DNA from: Lacinutrix himadriensis
GTDB taxonomy: Bacteria > Bacteroidota > Bacteroidia > Flavobacteriales > Flavobacteriaceae
Direction of reading: 5' to 3'
Assembly: GCF_001418105.1 (NCBI RefSeq)
Contig: NZ_LIQI01000024.1
Span: 124,001 to 188,000, forward strand
DNA length: 64,000 bases
The notes beneath the pieces are model-generated. The model saw only the letters and a program-made list of their open reading frames with translations, was not told the origin of the DNA and ran no database searches. The position numbers and the translations under genes were made by a program. This document shows positions 37,295 through 50,500 of the stretch, one piece after another (positions within the stretch are counted from its first letter, which is position 1; the number at the start of each line of letters is the position of its first letter).

Positions 37295-38755
37295 ATGATG
37301 AAAACTACCTTTGTATGTAAATTGTTTTTAGGATTATGCATTAGTGTTTTTTTAGTTTCTCAAAAAATAAATGCACAAATTGTAATTGGGACTCCAAATT
37401 TAGGATTCAGCCAAGCATGTGCAAATGCGTCTTTTAATTCCTATAATGTCAATTTTGTCTTTTCACATAGTGCGCCACTAGATGCGTCGAATCAATTTAC
37501 TATTTTATTGTCTGATGCCAATGGCGATTTTACAAACGAAACAATTATTATTCCAACCAATGCTGGAGATATAACTACTTCTCCTGCAACTTTAAATTTT
37601 TTATTACCAACAAATCTTGCTGGTGAAGGATATAAAATAAAAATAAGAAGTACGACTCCCGTTGCAACTAGCTCTAGATCTGTAGCGTTTTCTGCATATT
37701 ATAAAGTACAAGACGAACCATTCACCATTAATAATTTAATAGATACTGCGGTTTTTTGTGGCGGCGGAAGCTATTTGTTAACCATTGATAATCCTGGAAC
37801 AGGAACCAATGATTCTCCACTAAACTATCCTTCTTTATCTTTTAAATGGTACAAGGAAACAAGTCTTACAACATCTGTTTTTGTTGCTGATGGACCTAGT
37901 TTAGCTGTAGATGTTCCCGGAACTTATTTTGTAGAAACAGATTATGGTTCTTGTACTTCAAATTCTTATTCTAATAGAGTGCAGGTTTCTGAAGCTACTT
38001 CAAGTGTAGAAACTGTAATAAATTCTAGTTTAGGAAATCCGTATTGCCCAAGCAATTCGCCAACTTTCTTAAGTACAACAAACGGTGAATCGTATCAATG
38101 GTATCACGATGGAACTCTTATTTCGGGTGCTACCAACCAAATGTATGCAACTACAGAATCCGGATTATTTGAAGTCCGTGTAGATTTAGGTGGATGTGTC
38201 GCAATGGGTAGTATCGATTTAATAAGCGAACAGTTTTCAAGTAGTATCAATGTTTTTGAAGAAAACACTATAGAATCAGACGAAACTTTAGAAGTTATTA
38301 TCACTTCATCTGCAACAAATCCAGAATACCAATGGTTTTTTAATGATGTGCTTATTACAGATGCTTTAGCAGATACTTATGAAGCTAGCCAAGAAGGAAA
38401 TTATAAAGTAATCATTACCGAAACTACAGGTTGCCAAGCTTCAAAAGAATACGATTTTACTGTAATTCAAGCAGAAGACCCATTTCCAGATGTTGATAAA
38501 ATTCCAAATTTAGTTAGTCCTAATGGGGATGGAGCAAACGATACTTGGGTAATTCCAAATGCATATGTAAGTGGTACAAATACCGAAATAGTTATCATGG
38601 ATTCCTACGGAAAAATAGTTTTTAAAACCAAGGACTATCAAAATAATTGGCCAGAAAGTGAATTGCCTTTTAATGCCGTAAATGCCGTGTATTATTATGT
38701 GATTATGACAGAAGATAAAAACACGAAAAACGGATCTATAACAATAGTTAAATAG
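37295..38755 (+). CDS. sprC: SprC-like protein with type IX secretion type B C-terminal domain
   Basis: Secreted protein of 486 residues. Signal peptide about 1-27 (ending KINAQ). The middle has Ig/PKD-like beta segments (FKWYKETSLTTSVFVADG, YQWYHDGTLISGATNQMY, YQWFFNDVLITDALADTYEA). The C-terminal 85 residues are a gliding-motility-associated type B sorting domain: LVSPNGDGANDTWVI, VIMDSYGKIVFKT, NAVYYYVIM. This predicts export through the type IX system. The gene ends 1 bp before the next start, so translation is tightly coupled. Gene order matches F. johnsoniae sprC-sprD-sprB-sprF, on which the symbol rests; the domain call is stronger than the symbol. Confidence 0.8.
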   Translation: MMKTTFVCKLFLGLCISVFLVSQKINAQIVIGTPNLGFSQACANASFNSYNVNFVFSHSAPLDASNQFTILLSDANGDFTNETIIIPTNAGDITTSPATLNFLLPTNLAGEGYKIKIRSTTPVATSSRSVAFSAYYKVQDEPFTINNLIDTAVFCGGGSYLLTIDNPGTGTNDSPLNYPSLSFKWYKETSLTTSVFVADGPSLAVDVPGTYFVETDYGSCTSNSYSNRVQVSEATSSVETVINSSLGNPYCPSNSPTFLSTTNGESYQWYHDGTLISGATNQMYATTESGLFEVRVDLGGCVAMGSIDLISEQFSSSINVFEENTIESDETLEVIITSSATNPEYQWFFNDVLITDALADTYEASQEGNYKVIITETTGCQASKEYDFTVIQAEDPFPDVDKIPNLVSPNGDGANDTWVIPNAYVSGTNTEIVIMDSYGKIVFKTKDYQNNWPESELPFNAVNAVYYYVIMTEDKNTKNGSITIVK

Positions 38756-38756
38756 T

Positions 38757-41519
38757 ATGAAGAAAACATTACTCGTAATAGCTTTATTTTTTGGTATCAC
38801 TCAGTGCTTCTTTGGACAAGAAGAAGATGGGGTGATTTCGCTAGCTATACCTGTAAGAAATTCATTGAAATTTAATAGATTTAATATTAACCCAACTTTT
38901 AGTTTTGTAAGAGAGCAAAACAAATATATAAGTATCAATAATAAAAGAGAGTGGGTACAATTTGAAGATGCTCCGCAAACCTATTTATTAAGTTATTCTG
39001 GTAGATTTAGAGAGAATATAGGAGTTGGTATTGGCTTCTTTCAACAAAATTACGGTGTTTTAACTTCCTATGGCGGAATTTTAAACCTAGCCTACAATGC
39101 CATGCTACAACCAGATAGTAATTTAACTTTCGGATTGAATATTGGCTTTTATCAAAGTGGTATCAATGAAGGTAAAGTGGTTACCAATGTGGCAGATCCT
39201 TCTTTAGAAAATATACCATCCAATTCTATTTTAAGTGTTAGTCCTGGAATTAATTACGGAACGGTATTTTTTGATTTCGGACTTTCCGTAAATAATCTAG
39301 TACAGTACAATTTTAAAACATCACAACTTCTTAAAGAAGATCCGCAACAAGTTATTCAGGCACATATTATGTATACCGGATATATGAGTAGTTATGGTTT
39401 TCTAGATGAAAGTAAATTTTCTGGTATTATAAAATCGGAATTTAAAAAAGACAAAACAGTGCTTTCCGGATTAGCAATGCTTACGGTGCCTAAAGGAATT
39501 TGGGGACAAGTTGGTTATAATACACAATATGGTGTTTCAGGTGGTATCGGACTTAATATTACTTCGCAAATAGCTATAGAGTATAACTATGAGAAGGCTA
39601 TTGGTGATCTTTCTGCTTTTGGTTCTTCACATGATATTACGTTGGCATATAAATTTAAAAACACAAATAATTTTTATTATAGTGGAGATGATGAAGAAGA
39701 AACGATGCTTTTCAAAAAGAAGAAAAGACGAGTGGTTTCTTCAAAACCAAAAGTGGATTTAGAAGCTAGAGCTATAATCGCTAAAGAAAAAGCAGATGCA
39801 AGAGCGGCAAAGATAAAAGCAAAGGCAGATAAAGATGCGCTTTTAGCGGCAGCAGCAGCAGAAAAAGCGCAAGCAGAGGAAGATGCTAAGTTAGCAGCGG
39901 AAACAGCAACACTAGAAGAAACGGATGAAGATACAAGGTTAGTGGCAGAAGCAGCAGCACAAGCACAAGCAGAAGAAGACGCAAGATTAGCAGCAGAAGC
40001 AGCAGCGCAAACACAAGCCGATGAAGATGCAAGATTAGCAGCAAAAGCGCAAGCAGAAGAGGACGCAAGATTAGCGGCAGCAGCAGCAGCAGCAGCACAA
40101 ACACAAGCAGAGGAAGACGCAAGGTTAGCAGCAGAAGCAGCAGCGCAAACACAAGCCGATGAAGATGCAAGATTAGCAGCAAAAGCGCAAGCAGAAGAGG
40201 ACGCAAGATTAGCGGCAGCAGCAGCAGCACAAACACAAGCAGAAGAAGACGCAAGATTAGCAGCAGAAGCAGCAGTACAAACACAAGCAGAGGAAGACGC
40301 AAGATTAGCGGCAGGAGCAGCAGCACAAGCAGAAGAAGACGCAAGGTTAGCCGCCGAAGCAGCAGCAAAAGCGCAAGCAGAAGAAGACGCTAGGTTAGCG
40401 GCGGAAGCAGCAGCAAAAGCACAAGCAGAAGAAGACGCAAGATTAGCAGCAGAAGCAGCAGCACAAGCACAAGCAGAAGAAGACGCAAGATTAGCAGCAG
40501 CACAAGCACAAGTAGAAGAAGATGCTAGGTTAGCGGCGGAAGCATCAGCAAAAGCACAAGCAGAAGAAGAAGAAGAAGATGCTAGGTTAGCGGCCGAAGC
40601 AGATAAAGCTTTAGAAAAAGAAACATCTTTATCAGAAATAACACAGAAAGATGTGATAGCAAAAGAGATGTTTGCAATTACGGAATCTGCAAAAATATCT
40701 AAAGAAAAGCAAGAGTTACTATTCGAGAAATTAAATGAAGTTGTTGCTACTAAAGATAAAGACCTTAAAGATTTAAAAGAAGAAAATGATTTAAGCGAAA
40801 AAGGTATTTATTCAGAACCTAAACCATTTAAAAGTATTGCTGCAGAAAATAGGATGCTAGAATCCTTACAAACAGAAGTAGATCAAGTTATTCAGGAGCG
40901 TAATGAAGAAATAGTAGCATTAGAAAACCTGTATAATAATAGGCTTAAAGATGTTTCCAATAAAAAGGACGAAACGAATCAATATTATTTAAATGCAATT
41001 CAAACTTTAAAGGAAGAACAATTACAATCTAAAAGAGCAAAAGAAAAATTAGTGTCTACTTTAGAAAGTATAAAGATTGCTACAGATTTTGAACGTAAAC
41101 GAAGAATTAAACGTGCCGTTTATGATAATGAGAAAGATCGATATTTAAAGGATAAAGCAACTTTAGAAAGCATTATAGAAAATACACCTGTAAGTAATGA
41201 GCCTATTGCTGCAGAAGATTTTGATTTTGGAGAAGCACAAAGTGCAACGGTACAAATCTTAAAAGGTATGCAAAACATAGAAGAAGGATATTATATAATA
41301 ATAGCAGTACATAGTGACAAAGAAAAAAGAGATGACTTTATAGAAAAAGTAGTCTCTACAGGACAATCTAATATTAATTTTTTCTTTGATGTAAATACCA
41401 ATAAATACTTTATTTATTATGAGAAATTTGATTACGTAGATGGAGCTATGCAAGCTTTAGAAGCTAAAGGTAGCAAACCTTATAATGGAAAAATGTCTGT
41501 TATTAAAATAGAAAATTGA
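38757..41519 (+). CDS. sprD: SprD-like protein: PorP/SprF-type barrel plus Ala/Glu-rich repeat rod
   Basis: Protein of 920 residues. Signal peptide 1-21 (ending CFFGQ). Residues about 22-305 resemble a PorP/SprF outer-membrane barrel (NRFNINPTFSFVREQNKY, VGIGFFQQNYGVLTSYGG, AIEYNYEKAIGDLSAFG). Residues about 370-615 are repeats of QAEEDARLAAEAAA, predicted to be a long helical rod or coiled coil. A charged coiled-coil region follows (640-820), and the end (VQILKGMQNIEEGYYIIIAV, NKYFIYYEKFDYVDGAMQAL) looks like a SPOR-type peptidoglycan-binding domain. The layout suggests a bridge from outer membrane through periplasm to cell wall. The symbol rests on order between SprC-like and SprB-like genes; the domain split is visible in sequence. 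Confidence 0.75.
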   Translation: MKKTLLVIALFFGITQCFFGQEEDGVISLAIPVRNSLKFNRFNINPTFSFVREQNKYISINNKREWVQFEDAPQTYLLSYSGRFRENIGVGIGFFQQNYGVLTSYGGILNLAYNAMLQPDSNLTFGLNIGFYQSGINEGKVVTNVADPSLENIPSNSILSVSPGINYGTVFFDFGLSVNNLVQYNFKTSQLLKEDPQQVIQAHIMYTGYMSSYGFLDESKFSGIIKSEFKKDKTVLSGLAMLTVPKGIWGQVGYNTQYGVSGGIGLNITSQIAIEYNYEKAIGDLSAFGSSHDITLAYKFKNTNNFYYSGDDEEETMLFKKKKRRVVSSKPKVDLEARAIIAKEKADARAAKIKAKADKDALLAAAAAEKAQAEEDAKLAAETATLEETDEDTRLVAEAAAQAQAEEDARLAAEAAAQTQADEDARLAAKAQAEEDARLAAAAAAAAQTQAEEDARLAAEAAAQTQADEDARLAAKAQAEEDARLAAAAAAQTQAEEDARLAAEAAVQTQAEEDARLAAGAAAQAEEDARLAAEAAAKAQAEEDARLAAEAAAKAQAEEDARLAAEAAAQAQAEEDARLAAAQAQVEEDARLAAEASAKAQAEEEEEDARLAAEADKALEKETSLSEITQKDVIAKEMFAITESAKISKEKQELLFEKLNEVVATKDKDLKDLKEENDLSEKGIYSEPKPFKSIAAENRMLESLQTEVDQVIQERNEEIVALENLYNNRLKDVSNKKDETNQYYLNAIQTLKEEQLQSKRAKEKLVSTLESIKIATDFERKRRIKRAVYDNEKDRYLKDKATLESIIENTPVSNEPIAAEDFDFGEAQSATVQILKGMQNIEEGYYIIIAVHSDKEKRDDFIEKVVSTGQSNINFFFDVNTNKYFIYYEKFDYVDGAMQALEAKGSKPYNGKMSVIKIEN
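39868..40600 (+). repeat. Coding repeat array (Ala/Glu/Gln-rich, about 40-60 bp units)
   Basis: Array of imperfect units encoding QAEEDARLAAEAAAQ variants. A larger near-perfect duplication is visible: the stretch beginning CAGCGCAAAC at 40003 recurs at 40141, an offset of 138 bp (46 codons). All length changes are multiples of three, so the frame is kept. Confidence 0.9.
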
Positions 41520-41588
41520 TGAAAATTTGAAGTAAAAAATAGCATTTAACCCATCCCCCAAATGGTTTAAATGTATGAAACGTATAGC

Positions 41589-44500
41589 ATGAAAAAACCT
41601 ACTTTTTTTAAGATCGTATTAGTAATTGTATTACTAGCAAACTGCTTGCAGTCTATCGCTCAGAATTATGTCCCATTTACACCTAGATTTAATCAAGACC
41701 TAAAAGGAGATATTCGGTTGATAGGGAATAATATATTAGGCCCAGACAACAATGCTTTCAATAATGATAATGTGTATAATCATAATGTCGATATGCAATA
41801 TATTGATATTGATGGAGATCCTTCAACATTCAATTCTACAAGTGCAGATTTAGAAATTCCGAATCCTGGTTGTTATAGAATTATACATGCAGGTTTGTAT
41901 TGGGGAGCAGTTACAAATGGAACAGATCCAATTACAAATGTCAAATTTAAAGGTCCGGAAGGAGGTTATAATGATGTTGTAGGAACGCCAATTTATAGTG
42001 CTGGAGGAGTAGCAACGGGTGCTAGTTATCCGTATTCTTGTTATGCAGATGTAACAAGTATAGTTAATGGTTTTACAAATAATCTAGGTACCTATACTAT
42101 AGGTAATGTTTCTACTGCACAAGGAGAAACATCCGATTTTACACCTTATAACGGAACTGGATATTCTGCAGGTTGGTCTTTATTTATCGTTTTTGAAGAT
42201 CCAACTTTACCAGGAAAATCAATTACTAGTTTTGATGGTTTTAGTGCCATCAGTTTTGCCGACAACCCTAATTTAGATATTCCTGTTTCTGGTTTTAGAA
42301 CAGTACCAGCACCTATACCTGTAAGAGCAAACTTTGCGTTTGCAGCTTTAGAAGGAGATAAACCAATTCAAGGAGATAGATTAAGAATTAATGGCGTAAA
42401 CATGTCTACGGTAGATCGTCTTGCAAACAATTTTTTTGATAGTTCTGTAACGCAACTGGACGCAACTCCTGTAATGAATAGAAATCCTAACAGTACAAAT
42501 ACTTTAGGTTTTGATACAGGAATTATGGCGGTTCCCAATCCTGGGAATTCTGTTATTGCAAATGATTCTAATAATGCAACAATTAGTTTGGCAACACAAG
42601 GAGATACTTACTTTGTGTATCTGTCTGCTATTGCTGTAGAAATTATAGAGCCTAATATTGTTCTTACTAAAATAGTATTGGATGAATTTGGAGCCGATAT
42701 TGGAGGACAAATGGTTGCTTTAGGCCAGCCTTTAACCTACGTTATTGGTTTTCAGAATACGGGAAATGATGACGCTGGAAATTTAATTATTAGAGATATA
42801 CTTCCTATTAATACCATTTTTGATTATCCAACGGGTTTAGAATTACCTCCAGGTGTTTCGATTGTAAGTTATGATCCTATTACTCGAGAAGTTGTTTTTA
42901 GTGTAGCTAATTCCTATGTAGAAGAAGGATACCCTCTTTCCGAAATTCGAATTAATGTAACTGTTGTTGAAAACTGTAATGAAATTGATGATGCTTGTTC
43001 TAATATTATTAATAATCAAGCTTTTGCTACCTATACAGGTGTTACAAATCCTAACTATGAAATTACAGATGATCCTAGTGTAAATAGTAATACTGGCTGT
43101 TTATTAACACCGCAAGCGACTAATTTTCTTGCCGATTTAAACGACTGTATATTTACACAAAATGAAGTGCTTTGTGGGGAAAGTGTACAGTTAACTGCAG
43201 CCGATGGTTATGATACATATTCTTGGTCTACAAGTGCTACAGGTACGCCCGTAATAGGTACAACACAAACAATTACAGTGACCAATGTTGGTACGTATTA
43301 TGTGCATAATGCTGCTGTAGCTCCTTGTCAATCTATAGATCAAATATTTACAGTTACGCCGTATGGTGCTTCTATTACAAATCCTGTAATTCCGTATGCA
43401 GATGAAGTTGTTACTTGTCCGAATGATGGAAAATTACTGCCAAATATATTTTTATGTGGTGCCAATGATTTCGTATTTATCGAAACAAATATTGCAGATG
43501 CATCTACGATTATTTGGGAACAATTAGACGAAGCAAGTTGTGCACCAGTTTCCGATACAGATTGTGCCAATGAAAATACTTCTTGTACTTGGACGCAAGT
43601 TGGAACAGGGCCAGACTTTTTAGCGAATACTTCCGGACAGTTTAGGTTAACTTTAAACTATGATGGTGGATGTTTTAATCAGTTTTATTTTAATGTATAT
43701 CAGAATATTTTAATTCCGACGGTTAACGCTCGTGATATTATATGTACCACTCCTGGTCAAATTACAGTTGGTGGTGTTCCTTCCGGATATGAATATAGCA
43801 TAGATGGAACAAATTTCCAGGCTAGTAATATTTTCTCCGTTACCGTTGCAGGTATTTATACAATCTATATTAGACAAACTGGAGTAACTACAAACCCTTG
43901 TATTTTTACCGTTCCAGATATTCAAATTAGAGAAAGAGATTTTACGGTTTCTACAAACGTGACACAACCACTTTGTAATGGTGATAAAGGAAGTATTCAA
44001 TTGGTTGCAAATGATGTTAGACCACAATATTTTTTCACCATCCATAATGGCGCTACACTTGTAAATAGTGTTGGTCCGATTACGGAAAATAATTATGCAT
44101 TTAATAATTTAAATCCTGGTACTTATACTGTTTTAGTGGAAACGGAAGACGGATGTACCTATACAGAAGATATTATAATTTCTGAACCTCCATTATTAAC
44201 AGTTACAGCAGCTATTACTAGTCCGTTAACCTGTGCCGATGGTGAAATCACAGTATATCCGCAAGGCGGAACACCTCCTTATTTTTACTATATAAATAGT
44301 ACAACAGATTTTCAAACGGTACCAGAAATAGTGGTAACCGCTGGAGGGACTTATGATATTACGGTATTAGATGCTAACAACTGTAGTGCTAGTACGACTA
44401 TTGAAATAGTAGATATCCCAGCTCCAGAATATACGATTAGTCAAACCGATGTTTTATGTTATAATGATACTACCGGCGAGATTCAAATTAATGTTACCAA

Positions 44501-47500
44501 CGCAAATGGATATACTTTAGAATATAGTATAGACAACGGAACAACTTTTACTTCCAGTTCTATTTTTACAAATCTAAATGGTGGTAATTATGAAGTCATA
44601 ATTAAATACACGCTTGGTGCTTCTGAATGTTTTACAACCGTAGAAACGATTACCATAAACCAACCAGATGAAGCTTTAACAGCTACAGCAGGAATCTCTG
44701 CACTTGCAGGTTGTGGCCCATCGGGAGAAGGGACGATTAGAATTACCAATCCGCAAGGAGGAACACCATTTCCTGGTCCAAATTTTTATGAATATAGTTT
44801 TGATAACCAGGCGACTTGGACCACATCTAATGAAGCATTTGTAAATCCGGGAACGTACACCGTTTACATTCGGGATGCAAATGGCTGTATTTTTGTTATG
44901 CAGGATACCATTTTAGATCAGGAACCTCCTGCGCCAACGATTGAAGTTGGTGAAACTATTTTTAATTGTGATGGTTCGGGGAATGCAACGGTAACGGTAA
45001 CTAATAATGGAGGAACTTCTTATGCATACGATTATTACTTAGATGGTACACTTAATTCGAATACAACAGATCCTCAAACATTTGTAAATGTACCTTCAGG
45101 ATCACACACGATTAGTGTAGAGTACACTTTATTAACGGTGCCAACCTTTAGTAATTTACTTTATGAGACATTTGGTTATGGTGAAGACACTACTTCTCCT
45201 GGAATTAATCCGACGTATTATTGTTTTGAAAGACAGGTTGTTGCAACACAGTGTAGATACAATCCAGCAATTAACGATGGTGATTATTCTGTGACTTCTA
45301 GTATTGTACATCCATTTAGTACTTGGATAAACCCAATAGATCATACACCGGTAACGATTCCTGCAACACCAAACGGACGATTTATGGTTGTAAATATTGG
45401 AGCAGCAATTCCTGCAACCGAAATATTATATGAAAAACAAATATTTGATATTATTCCAAATCAGCCAATACAAGTAGAGTTTGCTGCTATGAATTTGCTG
45501 GAAACTGGAAATTCGCAATATGACCCTAACTTAAGAGTAGCATTAGTAGATGGTTCTGGTACAGAAATATCATTTTACAATACTGGAGATATTCCTAAAA
45601 CAGAAAACTGGGTAGAATATCCTACAACACCAATAACTTTAGATCCTGGAGCGAATACTAGTTTGAAATTCATTTTAAGATCCAACGTGCAACAAGTTAG
45701 TGGAAACGATGTAGCAATAGATGATTTGAAAGTATTCCAACTTCCTGTTGCATGTGCGAATCTTGTAGATTTTCCTTTTGTTATTCCTTCCGGAAATGCA
45801 TTTACTGCAGATATTACAGCAACTTCAATGATAAGTTGTTCTGGTAATGCAGATGGTGAAATTACAATTGCAGTACAAAATTTTGACCCTATTTTAGGTT
45901 TTCAATATTCTATGGATAATGGTGTAACTTGGATAACCGAAACAACATCGCCACAAACGATTACCGGATTAACAGATACCACCTATAATATTCAAGTGCG
46001 TTATGAGGATGCGGCAGATACTTGTATTTTTGACTTTACAGAAACGATAACCTCATCAAATCCTTTAGAAATTAGTATTACTAATACAGAAGTGAATTGT
46101 GTGGATGGCGCAACCATTACAGCTACTGCAACTGAAGGAACGCCTGGATATTCTTTTCAATTGATAGATACCGTTTCTCCTTTTACAGTAACCGATTTTC
46201 AAAATGGTACGTTAACAGATGTTGCTGCGGGAACTTATACTGTGCAAGTAACAGATGCTTTGGGTTGTACTGCAGAAACAACACTTACGCTAAGTGGAAC
46301 AACGGCACCAACGGCAATAATTAGTACGACCTCTAATTTTTGCTATGAACCAACAAATGGAGCAACTCTAGAAGTTACTGCTTCAGGAGGTGTAGCACCA
46401 TATCAATATAATATCAATGGAGGCACATTTCAAAATGACAATATTTTCAATGGTTTAACACCTGGAACATATACCATAACCGTAAGAGATACTTTTGGAT
46501 GTGAGGTTACTTTACCTGCGGAAACCATAGAGCCTCAATTAATATTAAGTACTATAATAACAAAAGATTTAGACTGTACAACGTCTCCAGATGCTGTAAT
46601 CACAGGAACTATATCTGGTGGTACTGCGCCATTTACGTATGCAGTATCTGAAAACGGAGGAACATACACCGATTTAGGAACTACTGGTACTCCTTTCACT
46701 TATGCAACGGCAACAGCAGGAACGTTTCAATTTCAGGTAACGGATGCACTAGGTTGTATTGCAACATCGGAAGTCAATACTGTGGATGCTATTTCAACGC
46801 CAACAGGAACCGCTAACGGTGTGGATCCACTTTGTTTTAATGATGCAAATGGAGAAATTCAATTGTTTGCGGCAGATGGTTCTGGCGGATATACTTTCAG
46901 TTTTAATGGAGGTGCTTTTTCAACTACGTCATTCTATGATGCCTTGGATGCAAATACTACCACCGCTACAACTACAGATTATACCTATCAAATTCAAGAT
47001 AGTAATAACTGTGTATCTCCTATATATACCATTACTTTAAATAACCCAACAGAGATTGTTGCAGCTGCTACTTTATCGAATAATACCAACTGTAGTACTA
47101 CAACAGATATTACGGTAACTGCTTCTGGTGGTGCTGGTAATTATACGTATAGTTTTAATGGGAATGCAACTTATACTGCTACAAACGTATTAACAGTAAC
47201 CAATACAACTACAGCGCAAACCATAATGTTTTCGGTAAGAGATGCTAATGGTTGTATCGATACAGAAACTATTGAAGTTCCACCATTCCATCCTTTAACA
47301 GGAATGACTTTTGTGGATTCTAATACCATTACTTGTAATGCTGCCACTACAGATGTGACTGTAAATGCTACAAATGGAATAGCTACATTTTTATACGAAA
47401 TTACTGCTCCAGCAGCAGCAACTTCTAATACTTCTGGTGCAACAAGTGGAATCTTTACCAATGTTGGTCCTGGAGATTATACCTTTCAAATAACAGATGG

Positions 47501-50500
47501 TAATGGTTGTACAACTACTGCTTCTCATACCATTGCACCAGCAATTAATATTGCAGTAGCGCAAACAAACACAGATCAAATATGTTCTGGTTCGGATGAT
47601 GGAACTGCTGTTTTTACAATGACAGATGTTAGTAGTCTAGGAAACTATAGCTATACATTAACGCCTTCAGCAGGAACAATCACACAAACAGGTAATGAAG
47701 TTACAGTAACTAATTTACCAACAGGAACCTATACGTTTGATGTTGTAGATACTACAACAGGTTGTACTAGTTCTGCATCTATTACTATAGATCCAGTAAC
47801 TCCAATTACTTTTACAGTAAACGCAAGTAATATCAGTTGTAACACGGTTACTTCAACTATGAATTTTGCAACATTATCAGGAGGAACTGGTGGTTATAGC
47901 TATGCGTATGTAACTTCTGGAAGTGCAGCTCCCGCTAGTAGTGATTACAGTACTTCAACAACGGTAGATACTAGTGTTTTAGGATTGGTAATTGATGTGT
48001 ACGTAATGGATAGTAATAATTGTGTAGTTATGGATACCATAACTATTATAAGTGATATTCTACCTAGCGTTACTGCAAGTATCGATAACCAGTGTACCGG
48101 AACAGGAAATAATTTTACAATTACAGCAACGGCAACAGGTATTGCTACGTTAATCTATAGTATCGATGGAACTAATTATCAAACAGGAAATACATTTACA
48201 GTAACTGCAGGAACATATACTATAACCGTTAGAGATGGTAATGGTTGTGAAGTAACAGATACGGTTATTGTTAATCCGCAATTAACACTTGCTGCTGTAT
48301 TAGATAAAGATATTACTTGTGTTTTACCAGCGGAAGCGGAAGTAACACTAACAGCTTCAGGAGGAGATGCATCGGTTTATACCTATGCATATTCTACAGA
48401 TGGAGGTACTACATATACCAATATGGCTACCAGCGTACTAAACACAACAACACCTGGAAACTATATTTTTATGGTTACGGATGCTAATTCTTGTACGGCA
48501 GCAACAACAACGCCGATAGAGATTACAGCAGCTGTCAACCCAGACATTACAGTAACACAAACCGGATTCATTAATTGTAATGGAGAAGAAACAGGTGCTA
48601 TTTCTATAACACCAGATATTACACTTGGTCAAGCGCCATTTGTTTTTGAAGTATATAATACAACCACAAGTACTTCTTATGGCACACAAACTTCAGGTTT
48701 ACCAGCAGGAGATTATACAGTTACTGTAACGGATGCGAGAGGATGTACAGAAGTAGAGCCTATTAGTATTTTACAACCAGCTGCCATTATTGTTAACCAT
48801 TCTACAGTGCCAATCACATGTACTACAAGTGGAGTTTCGCAAGGATCGGTAATTGTGGATAGTGTTACAGGAGGAACAGGACCTTACAACTATTTTGTTA
48901 CAGGAACTAATGGTTACGATGAGGTAGAACTTAATAATATAGGAGATACATCTACTACTTTTGATGTTGTAGATTTCGGTTTATACCAAATTAATGTTGT
49001 GGACACCAATGGATGTTCCGTGTTAATTCAAAATGTATTAGTAGCTTCTCCTCCAGATGATTTAGATATTACTATTGACGCGACTGCAGACTGTGTAACA
49101 GGTGGAGAAGCTGTGGTTACCGTAAGTACTACATTAGCTGGTTCGGGGCCTTTCTATTTTGATATTTATAATGGTACTATTCCAACAGCACCACCAGGAG
49201 GAACATGGCAACTAGAGACATCACCTGGTTCTATTACCTTTTCAGGATTAACAACAGGTGTTTTATATACTTTTATTGTTTATGATTCGCTTACAGGTTG
49301 TACTTATTTTGAAACTGCAGCTGCTCCGATTCCAACGAACTCAACTTTAACAGTAGATACTGTAAGTTCTAATAATATAACATGTACAGGAAGTGCAGAT
49401 GGTAATGTTTCCTTCACAGTACATAATCCGGAAACTAGTGCTATTGATGTAGATTTTGAAATTTTTGATTCCTTATCACAAATAACAACGGGTGTTAATG
49501 GAAATGGAACAGTACCTGCAGGTGGATCACTTCCTATTTCTAACTTAGGACCTTTACCTTTTGGAAACTATTATGTTTTAATTACTGAAACCTCTGGTAC
49601 AAATGCTGGTTGTAGTATTGTAACTGCTTCCCCATTTAATATTACAGAATCTGCTATAGATTTTAATTTAACAGCTTCGGTTTCTTCGAATGAAAATTGT
49701 AACGATTTAGGAGTTATCACTGCAATTGCTAGTGATGGAACAGCACCTTATCAATATCAAATTTTATTAGATTCAGATACTGCTCCAATCGCAACAAGTA
49801 CAGGTTGGGCATCTGCTAACACATTTACTGTAGTAGCAAATGGATATACCGTTTATGCTATCGATGCTTATGGTTGTATTAGAGATTTTGATGTTACTCT
49901 AACTAAAGATGCAGAACCAACAATTGATCCGCAAACGACACCTTGTTTTGTCGGTAACCCTCTAAATATTACCATTACTGGTAGTGTTGCTATTGGAAGT
50001 CCGTTATATAGTATGAATGGAACTACTTTTGTTTCCAATCCTAATTTTACGGTTTCTGCTTCTGGAACGTATACTTTATACCTACAAGATGGAAATGGTT
50101 GTGTGGCATCCACACCTTATATTGTTAATGATCAACTATTATTAAGTGCTGCTTTAACTAGCGCATTAGATTGTAGTGCAACACCAAATGCGGAAATTAC
50201 TTTATCCGCGACAGGAGGAGATACTACATTATATACCTATGAAGTATCTACCGATGGTGGTTCTACATATAGTCCAATGGGTACCAATGTATATACCACA
50301 ACAACAGCAGGAACATATATGTTTATGGTTACAGATGCTGCAGGTTGTACGTCTACAGTAACCTATGTTTTAGATGCTATACAGTCAACAACTTTTACAA
50401 CAGCAGAAATAAATGTGAGTTGTAATGGTGGTAGTGATGGTTCTATTACGGTAACCACGACGTCATCTACTGGTCCTTTTATGTACCAGTTAGATTCTGG

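Noticed and set aside
39886-40368. Leu-rich open frame of 160 codons on the - strand
   Set aside because: It is the antisense of the Ala/Glu repeat in the SprD-like gene; the Leu runs mirror GCA/GAA codons, and there is no independent start signal.
46759-47040. Open frame of 93 codons on the + strand inside the adhesin
   Set aside because: Out of frame within a strongly coding repeat region, with no start context or recognisable motif.
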